Positions 6,998-13,190 of a DNA stretch of 25,116 bases are shown piece by piece (within the stretch, counting starts at the first letter, position 1; each line of letters begins with the position of its first letter). The translations under genes were made by a program, and so were the position numbers. The notes under the pieces were generated by a model. That model made no database searches. It had not been told where the DNA came from and saw nothing but the letters and a program-made list of their open reading frames with translations. The stretch is from CAYNFH01 sp964396385 (GTDB taxonomy: Bacteria > Armatimonadota > Chthonomonadetes > Chthonomonadales > CAJBBX01): positions 1 to 25,116 of the forward strand of contig CAYNFH010000080.1 in assembly GCA_964396385.1 (NCBI GenBank), given 5' to 3'.

Positions 6998-7789
6998 ATG
7001 CAATCCGTTCTTTCGTTCACTGGATGGCTGGCCGTCACCGCCCCGCTGGCCTTGGCCCTGGCCGGTCCGCATGCCGACGCTAAGCGCACGCCGAAGCGCC
7101 ACCTCGTCTGGTCGGACGAGTTCAACCGGCCCGGACAGCCGGACCCGGCTGAATGGGACCGTGAGGTAGGGTTCATCCGCAACAACGAGATGCAGTTCTA
7201 CACACGCAATCGGCTGGAGAACGCCCGCGTGGAGGGTGGCCATCTGACCATCGAGGCGCGCAAAGAGGAGTACGAGAACGCCCACGTCACGTCCGCGAGC
7301 CTCACGTCTCGCCAGAACTGGACGTACGGCCGCATTGAGGTGCGGGCCAAGATGCCGACGGGCAGGGGCACGTGGCCCGCCATCTGGATGCTCGGCAACA
7401 ACATCCGGGAGGTCGGCTGGCCGGCGTGCGGCGAGATCGACATCATGGAGAACGTCGGCTTCGATCCGGACCACATCTACTGCACCGTCCACACCCAGGG
7501 CGCCGACGGCAAGCACGCCTCGAAGGGCGGCAATATCGTGGCGGAGCGGCCATACGACGGATTCCACTTGTACGCGGTGGATTGGGACGCGCACCGGATG
7601 GAGTTCACCTACGACGGCCGGCACGTCTTTACCTACGAGAACGACGGCAAGAACCCCTGGCCCTTCGACAAGCCGCAGTACCTGATCCTCAACCTCGCCA
7701 TCGGCGGCGCGTGGGGCGGCCAGAAGGGCGTGGACGACACCATCTTCCCAAGCAAGTTCCTCATCGACTACGTCCGCGTCTATCAGTGA
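6998..7789 (+). CDS. Secreted GH16 beta-glucanase (laminarinase-like)
   Basis: This 263-residue protein has a signal peptide (about 1-28) and one GH16 jelly-roll domain. The catalytic signature GEIDIMEN gives Glu146 as nucleophile, Asp148 as assistant and Glu151 as acid/base. The conserved WSDEFN near the N-terminus, WPAIWMLG before the active site and FLIDYVRVYQ at the end fit bacterial endo-beta-1,3- or 1,3-1,4-glucanases. The exact linkage is not readable from sequence. Two in-frame ATGs lie 12 bases apart. The second (6998) is preferred because GGAGGAG sits directly before it and overlaps the first. No carbohydrate-binding module is attached. The gene ends 10 bases before the convergent PilT-like gene. 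Confidence 0.92.
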   Translation: MQSVLSFTGWLAVTAPLALALAGPHADAKRTPKRHLVWSDEFNRPGQPDPAEWDREVGFIRNNEMQFYTRNRLENARVEGGHLTIEARKEEYENAHVTSASLTSRQNWTYGRIEVRAKMPTGRGTWPAIWMLGNNIREVGWPACGEIDIMENVGFDPDHIYCTVHTQGADGKHASKGGNIVAERPYDGFHLYAVDWDAHRMEFTYDGRHVFTYENDGKNPWPFDKPQYLILNLAIGGAWGGQKGVDDTIFPSKFLIDYVRVYQ

Positions 7790-7799
7790 ATCACGCGAA

Positions 7800-8876
7800 T
7801 CAGGAGGAGGCGACCTGGGGCGGACCCAGCCGCCGGGGGTCCGCGACCTGGAGCCAGGCCGCCTCCACGGCGATGGTGCCGCCCTGATACAGCTCCACGA
7901 TGGAATCGTCCATCGTCCGCATGCCCTGCTCCCGACCAGCCTCGATGGCGGACGTGAAGTCCTCCTCACCGCCAGCTATCATCTGACGGACGCGCAGGTT
8001 CATCAGCAGGATCTCGTTCGCCGGCACACGGCCGGAGCGGTCCGACCGGACGAACAGCCGCTGGGCGATCACGGCAACCAGGTTCCTCGCCAGAGATCGG
8101 CGGATGAGCCCGCGCTGAGCCTCCGGAAACACCTCTACCAGACGGTTTACCGCCTCGGACGCAGTTTCGACGTGCATGGTGGTGAGCACGAGGTGTCCCG
8201 TCTCGGCCAGCGTGAGCGCGAGCTGGATAGACTCCAGGTCCTGCAGATCGCCGACCAGCACAATGTCCGGATCCTTGCCCCGAAACGCCGCCAGCAGCCC
8301 CTCCCGATAGCTCGGGACGTCTTCCCCAACAGCCTGCTGAGTGATCAGCGCGGTCTTGCTCTGGAAGTCGTACTGGACGGGGTCCTCCACGGTGAGGATC
8401 CGTGCCGGCGTCGTCTGGTTCACCGTTTCCAGCATAGCGGCCGCGGTCGTGGACTTTCCGCTGCCGGTCGGGCCGGTCACGACAATCAGTCCTCTGGGTT
8501 CCTGCATCAGTCGGGTCAACGCTTCTGCGACGGGCCCGCTGCCATACAGGTCCGCGATCGTAGGGACTTTGCCGGACGATCCCACGCGTATGGTGGCCGC
8601 CAGTCGGCCCCGCTCGCGATACACGCACATGCGCCAGATGTGGGAGCCCTGGCGCAGCGTTACGTCGAACGAGACCTGCCGCTCGCCGAGGGCCGATCTG
8701 TACGGCTCCTCCAGGGCATCGGAGAGCATATTGAGCAGCTCCTCCTCGGTCAGTGCGGCCCCTTCACGCCGCTGCAGCCGCCCATCGACCCGGTACACGG
8801 GCGGCTCGCCCGTAACCAGGTGGATATCGGAGCCTTTGAGCGTGTTGACTTCATCAAAGAGTGTCTGCAATTCCAT
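7800..8876 (-). CDS. PilT-like secretion/retraction ATPase, divergent paralogue
   Basis: This 358-residue protein has the PilT layout: an N-terminal PAS-like domain beginning LKGSDIHLVTGEPPVYRVDG, then a RecA-type ATPase with Walker A GPTGSGKS (135-142), an Asp box at VEDPVQ, Walker B DPDIVLVGDLQD (202-213) and His boxes at 228 and 235. PilT hexamers hydrolyse ATP to retract type IV pili. Three consensus positions differ: EDPIE reads EDPVQ, and GEMRD reads GDLQD, so the Walker B Glu is Asp and the following Arg is Gln. It may be a weakened or repurposed paralogue. The ATG at 8876 has GAGGAGAGAG just upstream; the long in-frame extension to 9155 overlaps two genes and is rejected. It is last in an operon with the sigma and anti-sigma genes. 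Confidence 0.85.
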   Translation of the reverse strand: MELQTLFDEVNTLKGSDIHLVTGEPPVYRVDGRLQRREGAALTEEELLNMLSDALEEPYRSALGERQVSFDVTLRQGSHIWRMCVYRERGRLAATIRVGSSGKVPTIADLYGSGPVAEALTRLMQEPRGLIVVTGPTGSGKSTTAAAMLETVNQTTPARILTVEDPVQYDFQSKTALITQQAVGEDVPSYREGLLAAFRGKDPDIVLVGDLQDLESIQLALTLAETGHLVLTTMHVETASEAVNRLVEVFPEAQRGLIRRSLARNLVAVIAQRLFVRSDRSGRVPANEILLMNLRVRQMIAGGEEDFTSAIEAGREQGMRTMDDSIVELYQGGTIAVEAAWLQVADPRRLGPPQVASS

Positions 8877-8887
8877 GGCCTCTCTCC

Positions 8888-9250
8888 TCACAACATTCTC
8901 AGTCGCGGCGCCTCCGCCTGGATGGACGGCAGCAGCAGCTTCGGCCGAATCGCGGCGGCTGGGACGGCGCGCAGATCCCTCACCTCCGCCTTGAGCTCCT
9001 TCACCTCCGCCCGCAGCGCCCGGACCTCCTCCATGAGCGCCGCCAGCACGACCGCTGTTTCCGCCGCCGTTGCCGGCGGTACGATGGCATTCCACGAGCC
9101 GGCCAGCTCCAAAGTCCGCCTGAGCTCCTCCAACTCCTGTCTGCAGCCGGCGCACCCCGCGAGATGGGCCTCAACCGCGGCTGTCTCTTCCGCGCCAAGC
9201 TCCGAATCCAGGTATCCGATTAGCACATCACGCGCCTCGGTACAGTTCAT
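8888..9250 (-). CDS. Zinc-finger (zf-HC2) anti-sigma-factor-like protein
   Basis: In this 120-residue protein, residues 1-40 match the anti-sigma zinc-finger pattern, with Cys3, a YLDSEL turn, and His29-x3-Cys33-x2-Cys36 in EAHLAGCAGCRQEL. Such domains bind ECF sigma factors and hold them inactive. No transmembrane helix follows. Residues about 70-95 instead form heptad-like coiled coil (EVRALRAEVKELKAEVRDLR), so a soluble, perhaps oligomeric, regulator is likely. The sigma gene stops 3 bases before this start and the PilT-like gene begins 11 bases after the end, suggesting translational coupling. Regulation by the zinc/redox state of the finger is a family possibility, not seen directly. Confidence 0.85.
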   Translation of the reverse strand: MNCTEARDVLIGYLDSELGAEETAAVEAHLAGCAGCRQELEELRRTLELAGSWNAIVPPATAAETAVVLAALMEEVRALRAEVKELKAEVRDLRAVPAAAIRPKLLLPSIQAEAPRLRML

Positions 9251-9253
9251 GCC

Positions 9254-9799
9254 TTACTCCTCCATCCAGTCATGGAGCCTCCGCCTCATGGCCAGGACCG
9301 CTTGCCGCTTGTGCGACGCCACCATCCCGACCGTGAGCCCCAGCGCCGCCCCAGTCTCGGCGTAGCTCAGGCCCTCGTAGTGGCTCAGCAGGAATACGGA
9401 GCGTGCCGGCTCCGGAAGCCGCTCCACTGCGCGCCTCACGGCCTCGGAGAGCACGGCCGCCCGCGCGGCGTCGGCAGGGTCTGCCCCGTCCGATTCATCG
9501 CACCGATCAAACATGTCGGATAACTCGGCCTGAACGTTTGGCCTGCACCGGATCCGGTCCAGGCACCCATTGCGCACGATCCGGAAGAAGTAGGCCGCGG
9601 CGTGGCCCTCGCAGCGGAAGCTCTCGTGGCCGCGCCAGATCCGGACAAACGCCTCCTGAACCGCGTCCTCCGCTTCCTCGACGCTGCCGAGCAGGCGCGT
9701 GGCGAACCGCGTGAGTCTCGGCTGAAAGGCCTGTACCAGGCGGGCGAACGCCGTCGCGTCGCCGGCCGCCACTCGCCTCATCAGCACATTGTCATCCAT
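9254..9799 (-). CDS. RNA polymerase ECF-type sigma-70 factor
   Basis: This 181-residue protein has region 2 at about 20-80 (TRFATRLLGSVEEAEDAVQEAFVRIWRG and the YFFRIVRNGCLDRIR helix). A linker rich in Asp/Ala follows. Region 4 lies at about 120-175 (LPEPARSVFLLSHYEGLSYAETGAALGLTVGMVASHKRQA), a helix-turn-helix for -35 recognition. The ATG at 9799 is chosen over a TTG at 9814 because GGAG lies about 12 bases before it. It heads the operon with the anti-sigma-like and PilT-like genes. I could not find a convincing ECF-type autoregulated promoter in the 170 bases upstream. Confidence 0.93.
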   Translation of the reverse strand: MDDNVLMRRVAAGDATAFARLVQAFQPRLTRFATRLLGSVEEAEDAVQEAFVRIWRGHESFRCEGHAAAYFFRIVRNGCLDRIRCRPNVQAELSDMFDRCDESDGADPADAARAAVLSEAVRRAVERLPEPARSVFLLSHYEGLSYAETGAALGLTVGMVASHKRQAVLAMRRRLHDWMEE

Positions 9800-9910
9800 T
9801 CGGGGGCTCTCCAATTGATAAAACGGTTGGGGCGGCGGACGGATTCAAGGATTCGCGATCGAATTCAGCCGTCATAGCTGTCCCGCAATGCTCGCCTTCC
9901 CGGACATTAT

Positions 9911-9927
9911 TTGAGACAATGTCTCAA
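9911..9927. promoter_or_regulatory. Perfect palindrome, possible operator
   Basis: TTGAGACA-A-TGTCTCAA has two perfect 8-base arms around one central base. It lies 112 bases upstream of the sigma gene start and 44 bases beyond the stop of the MalG-like permease gene, both on the minus strand. There is no T-tract, so it is not a good terminator. Size and symmetry fit a dimeric repressor site, but no dedicated regulator gene is adjacent. Confidence 0.45.
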
Positions 9928-9970
9928 GTTGCCGCGCCCGCGCCGCTTTCGTCAGGGCCCAAGCGGTGTG

Positions 9971-10819
9971 TTAGCCCTTGATTCCGGTCACGGTCACGCC
10001 CTGGATGAAGGTCCGTTGGGCGAGAAAGAAGACCACGATGATGGGTACCGTCATCACCGCGCTCGCCGCCATCAGCATCGCCCACTCCGCGCCGTGCTGG
10101 CTCAGGAACCGCTGCAGCCCGAGAGAGAGCGTATAGGTCCGCTCGTCCGTCAGGTACATCAGCGGGCCCAGGAAGTCGTTCCATGCCCCGATGAACGTGA
10201 ACAGCCCCACCGTCGCGAGCGCCGGCCTGGCCAGCGGCATGATGACTCGCGAGTAGATGCCGAACTCCGAGCAGCCGTCGATCCGAGCCGCGTCCGAGAG
10301 CTCGTTGGGGATGGTGAGGAAGAACTGCCGCAGCAGAAACACGCTGAACGCTCCCGCGAAGAAGGACGGAACCACCAGCGGCAAGATTGTTCCGATCCAG
10401 CCCAGCCACTTGAAGATGGTAAAGGTGGGGATCAGCGTCACCTGGTATGGCAGGATGAGCGTCGCCACCAGGACGAAGAACACCACGTCCCGCCCCGGCC
10501 ACCGGATCTTCGCCAGGCTGTACGCCACCAGCGAGCAGGAGAGGACCGTCCCCGCCATGCTCAGCAAGCAGATCTTCAGCGTGTTCCAGGTGTAGAGCGC
10601 GAAGGGGATATACCGCAGCGCCTTCGGGTAGTTCTGCCAGATGATGGGGTGGGGGAACCATACCGGCGGCATCTGGAAGATCTGCGCGTCCGGCTTCAGC
10701 GCCGTGCTCACCAGCCAGTAGAACGGCAACCCGAAAAAGAACCCCAGTCCGATTAGGACCAGGTGCGACGCGGGCGGCTTGATTCGAGAGTGGAGAGTCG
10801 AGACTCGAGTGCGAGTCAT
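9971..10819 (-). CDS. CUT1 sugar ABC transporter permease, MalG-like
   Basis: This 282-residue protein has six predicted transmembrane helices, the first at about 20-38 (LVLIGLGFFFGLPFYWLVST). The EAA loop reads DAARIDGCSEFGIYSRVIMPLARP, with the invariant Gly, and contacts the ATPase subunit. The C-terminal GVTVTGIKG is typical of MalG-type permeases. It pairs with the MalF-like permease and lipoprotein upstream to import an oligosaccharide or glycoside across the inner membrane. No ATPase gene is present, so a shared MsmX/UgpC-type ATPase elsewhere is likely. The first 14 residues (MTRTRVSTLHSRIK) are encoded by repetitive GAGTCGAGA-like sequence, so the true N-terminus may be recent. The ribosome-binding site (GAGG) is weak. 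Confidence 0.93.
   Translation of the reverse strand: MTRTRVSTLHSRIKPPASHLVLIGLGFFFGLPFYWLVSTALKPDAQIFQMPPVWFPHPIIWQNYPKALRYIPFALYTWNTLKICLLSMAGTVLSCSLVAYSLAKIRWPGRDVVFFVLVATLILPYQVTLIPTFTIFKWLGWIGTILPLVVPSFFAGAFSVFLLRQFFLTIPNELSDAARIDGCSEFGIYSRVIMPLARPALATVGLFTFIGAWNDFLGPLMYLTDERTYTLSLGLQRFLSQHGAEWAMLMAASAVMTVPIIVVFFLAQRTFIQGVTVTGIKG
10783..10817. repeat. GAGAGTCGAGA-type low-complexity repeat at the 5' end of the permease gene
   Basis: The stretch TTCGAGAGTGGAGAGTCGAG continues ACTCGAGTGCGAGTC. It is a degenerate tandem of GAGAGTC and encodes the cytosolic head of the MalG-like permease on the minus strand. Its composition differs clearly from the rest of the gene. Confidence 0.55.
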
Positions 10820-10835
10820 TCTCGGCCGCCTCGCA

Positions 10836-10868
10836 TTCGAAAATCGAAAATCGAAAATTGAAAATCGA
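10836..10868. repeat. Dispersed A/T-rich intergenic repeat, copy 2 (GAAAATC units)
   Basis: Four near-identical 8-base units occur in the plus strand: CGAAAAT, CGAAAAT, CGAAAAT, TGAAAATCG. They fill the 52-base gap between the two permease genes. One translation reads FENRKSKIENR, matching the related run at 2675-2704. It stands out in this GC-rich sequence. Confidence 0.7.
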
Positions 10869-10871
10869 CGT

Positions 10872-11789
10872 TCATTTGCTCTCCCCCGCGTAATACACCC
10901 ACCGCGCCGATGTCCGGAAGACCACCACGGTGCAGAGCAGCGCGACGAGGAAAAGGATCCAGGCCATGGCGGACGCGTAGCCCATCTTGAAGTCCATGAA
11001 TGCCCGGTTGAAATGGTGGAGCGCGTAGAAGGTCGTGGAGTCCTGCGGCCCGCCGTTGAACATCACGTACGCCTGCGTGAAGTACTGGAACATCCCGATC
11101 AGGCCCATGATCAGGTTGAACAGGATCACCGGGGAGAGCATGGGCAGCGTCACGTTCACGAACTGCTGGAGCTTGTTGGCGCCATCGAGGGATGCCGCTT
11201 CGTAGAGCGCTTCCGGCACGTCCTGGAGACCCGCAAGGTAGATCACCATCCCGCCGCCCGCGCCCCAGAGCCCCATCAGGATGAGCGCGGGCTTGGCCCA
11301 CGCAGGATCCGTGGTCCAGGCCGGCGGATGATGGAAGCCCACCGCCCGGAGTGCGTTGTTCACCAGCCCCATCTCCGGGTTCAGCAGCCAGAGCCAGAGA
11401 ATTGAGGTCGCCACCACCGGCGTGATAGAAGGCAGGAAGTAGAGCGTGCGGTAGAACGCCATGCCCTTGAGCTTCTGGTTGAGCAGGAGCGCGATCCCCA
11501 GCGCCGCCGCGAGCCCCGCCGGCAGTCCGAAGATGACCATGTAGATGGTGTTCCAGAGCGACTTCCAGAACAGGTCGTCCTCCGCAAACAGCCGCTGGTA
11601 GTTCTGAATCCCCACCCAGTGCGGCGGCCGGATGGCGTCGTAGGAGCAGAAGCTGTAAAAGAGCGATGCCGCTATCGGGTACGCGGTGAACACTAAGAAT
11701 CCGATCAGCCATGGTGAGGCGAACAGGATGCCGTTGCGCAGGTCTCGGCGCATCGTGGTGGTGCCGGTGTGTCGCGGCATAGGGCTCAC
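10872..11789 (-). CDS. CUT1 sugar ABC transporter permease, MalF-like
   Basis: This 305-residue protein has about six transmembrane helices, starting at NGILFASPWLIGFLVFTAYPIAAS (about 19-42). The EAA loop reads EALYEAASLDGANKLQQFVNVTLP, complete with the conserved Glu, Ala-Ala, Asp-Gly and Leu-Pro. The FQYFTQAYVMFNGGPQDST stretch is typical of the MalF/UgpA branch. The GTG at 11789 overlaps the stop of the binding-protein gene by 4 bases, indicating translational coupling; an ATG nine bases inside (11780) is an alternative. It forms the membrane channel with the downstream MalG-like subunit. Confidence 0.94.
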   Translation of the reverse strand: MSPMPRHTGTTTMRRDLRNGILFASPWLIGFLVFTAYPIAASLFYSFCSYDAIRPPHWVGIQNYQRLFAEDDLFWKSLWNTIYMVIFGLPAGLAAALGIALLLNQKLKGMAFYRTLYFLPSITPVVATSILWLWLLNPEMGLVNNALRAVGFHHPPAWTTDPAWAKPALILMGLWGAGGGMVIYLAGLQDVPEALYEAASLDGANKLQQFVNVTLPMLSPVILFNLIMGLIGMFQYFTQAYVMFNGGPQDSTTFYALHHFNRAFMDFKMGYASAMAWILFLVALLCTVVVFRTSARWVYYAGESK

Positions 11790-13129
11790 GTCCCGGGGCG
11801 CAGCTCCGCAAGGGTGCGCCGGAGCTCTCGGTCCATGTTGCGCTGGAGCGTGTCAAGAAGCTGTTGTGGATCGCCGCCTCCCATCACGGCGGCATCCTCA
11901 ACGCGCTGGATCTCCCGGCGGTAGGTGGCCCAAATAGGTATGGGGGGAGGGCCGAACGAGTTCTGCCCCTGCGCGATGGCGATGGCAAACCGGAAGAGGG
12001 AATCCTTCTGGAAGACGGCGTCTTTACCGGACTCGATAAGCGGCGGCACGTTCTTGATGCTGGAGCAGAACTCCGTCACGGCGTGGGGGCTCGTGATCCA
12101 GTTCAGGAATTCCCAGGCCGCCGCCTTGTGCTTGCAGGCGGTGGGAATGGCGAAGACGCTGCCGCCCGCGGGAGTCGTGTCCGGCCGGCCTCCGGAAGGG
12201 TAGGGGAGTGGCATCCAGTGCCACTGCAATCCGGGGCCGTAACGGCGTATAAACTCCTCCGCCCATTCGCCCGTCTGCCACATCACCAGCTTGCCGACGA
12301 AGAACGGGCCGTTCGCCGTCTCGTTGCTCCCCAGCGTCGCCTCGAACGCTCGCACCCTCGGCATGTCGAACATCCGGGCGTAGGAGGCCATCCACCTCAG
12401 CGCCTCCACATTGTGCGCATCGTTGGCGGTCACCCGGCCGGTGACCGGATCGTACCATCGTCCTCCGAAAACATACGCCCACAAGGTCAGGTCGCCCGGC
12501 CGGAACCCGAACCGCAGGTATCGGCCGTCGGGGGCGCGCTGGGTGGTGACCTGCGCCGCATGGTCCAGCTCCGGGGTCGTGACCGGAGGGTGGTCGGGAT
12601 CGAGGCCGCACTGCCGAAAAATGTCTCTGTTGTAGGCGATGAACGTGGTGTTGGTGGTGACCGTCAGGCCATAGACGTGGCCGTTCACGTGGAGCATGCG
12701 CGCGACGCCCGGCGTGTACTCGCGGTCCACGTCGCGGCCGGTGCGCGCCAGGTAGCCGTCTAGCGGCTCCAGCACCCCGCGCATCGCGTAGCCTGCAAGC
12801 TCGAAGTCCCAGATGGTGGACATCACGTCCGGCGTCGCGCCCCCGGCGAACGCAATCTTTACTTTTTCATAAGCGCCGGTGCCGCTGAACTGGGTCAGCA
12901 TCCGCACGTGAACGTCGCGATGCGTCCGGTTGAACTCATCGATCAGGCGCTGCTGGACCTCGTATTCGTGCCCGGACCACCCTGTCCAGTACACGATCTC
13001 TGTTGGCCCTCCCCGCCGTTGAGATCCGCAGCCCCCTAACAGCAACAGGGCCGACAGGGTGACAAGGCGAGAGGGTGACACTGCGACCGGGATTCGGGCT
13101 TTGCGCATGGCAACCATCATGGCAGCCAT
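11786..13129 (-). CDS. Sugar ABC transporter substrate-binding lipoprotein
   Basis: This 447-residue protein has a lipoprotein signal peptide with lipobox LLGGC (Cys34 from the start given). A family 1 extracellular solute-binding fold follows, with EIVYWTGWSGHEYEVQQRLIDEFN, GGATPDVMSTIWDFELAGYA, a periplasmic-binding-protein hinge region, and HKAAAWEFLNWITSPHAV near the C-terminus. It captures sugar for the two permeases encoded downstream. Start choice is uncertain: the ATG at 13129 lacks a good ribosome-binding site, and the ATG at 13108 gives a cleaner signal peptide (MRKARIPVAV, then the hydrophobic core). Part of the signal peptide is encoded by a dispersed GTGACAAGG-type repeat (13050-13080). 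The substrate cannot be read from sequence. Confidence 0.93.
   Translation of the reverse strand: MAAMMVAMRKARIPVAVSPSRLVTLSALLLLGGCGSQRRGGPTEIVYWTGWSGHEYEVQQRLIDEFNRTHRDVHVRMLTQFSGTGAYEKVKIAFAGGATPDVMSTIWDFELAGYAMRGVLEPLDGYLARTGRDVDREYTPGVARMLHVNGHVYGLTVTTNTTFIAYNRDIFRQCGLDPDHPPVTTPELDHAAQVTTQRAPDGRYLRFGFRPGDLTLWAYVFGGRWYDPVTGRVTANDAHNVEALRWMASYARMFDMPRVRAFEATLGSNETANGPFFVGKLVMWQTGEWAEEFIRRYGPGLQWHWMPLPYPSGGRPDTTPAGGSVFAIPTACKHKAAAWEFLNWITSPHAVTEFCSSIKNVPPLIESGKDAVFQKDSLFRFAIAIAQGQNSFGPPPIPIWATYRREIQRVEDAAVMGGGDPQQLLDTLQRNMDRELRRTLAELRPGT
13050..13080. repeat. Dispersed GACAGGGTGACAAGG-type repeat, copy 1, inside a signal peptide
   Basis: The 15-base core GACAGGGTGACAAGG (13053-13067) recurs exactly at 16534-16548, and a further AGAGGGTGACA follows it. 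Read on the minus strand it encodes VSPSRLVTLSALL, part of the lipoprotein signal peptide of the sugar-binding protein. Confidence 0.7.
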
Positions 13130-13145
13130 TTCCGAGCAACGTCAA
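13116..13145 (-). promoter_or_regulatory. Possible promoter for the sugar ABC operon
   Basis: TTGACG (13145-13140) is followed after 18 bases by CATGAT (13121-13116). A start about 7 bases further would fall at or next to the ATG at 13108, which would make a leaderless mRNA. This would explain the absence of a ribosome-binding site, but the -10 match is only 4 of 6. Confidence 0.25.
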
Positions 13146-13190
13146 GAAGACGAGCCGTTAGCTCAGGCAGACCGCTGCCAGGCTCCGAAT

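Noticed and set aside
7786..7804. Another copy of the GTGAATGAACG-type repeat between the GH16 and PilT-like genes
   Set aside because: GTGAATCACGCGAATCAGG is similar but short, and overlaps both stop codons; the resemblance is too weak to list.
6866..7969. 367-codon open frame on the minus strand
   Set aside because: It is antisense to the GH16 gene with its intact catalytic motif, and has no recognisable domain.
7800..9155. A 451-residue PilT-like protein with a Gly-rich N-terminal extension
   Set aside because: The extension reads through the anti-sigma gene in another frame; the ATG at 8876 has a strong ribosome-binding site and matches the PilT N-terminus.
8172..9365. 397-codon open frame on the plus strand
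   Set aside because: It lies opposite the PilT-like and anti-sigma genes, which have clear motifs and ribosome-binding sites.
9800..9970. ECF-type autoregulated promoter before the sigma gene
   Set aside because: I looked for a GGAAC-like -35 with a suitably spaced CGTC-like -10 on the minus strand and found no convincing pair.
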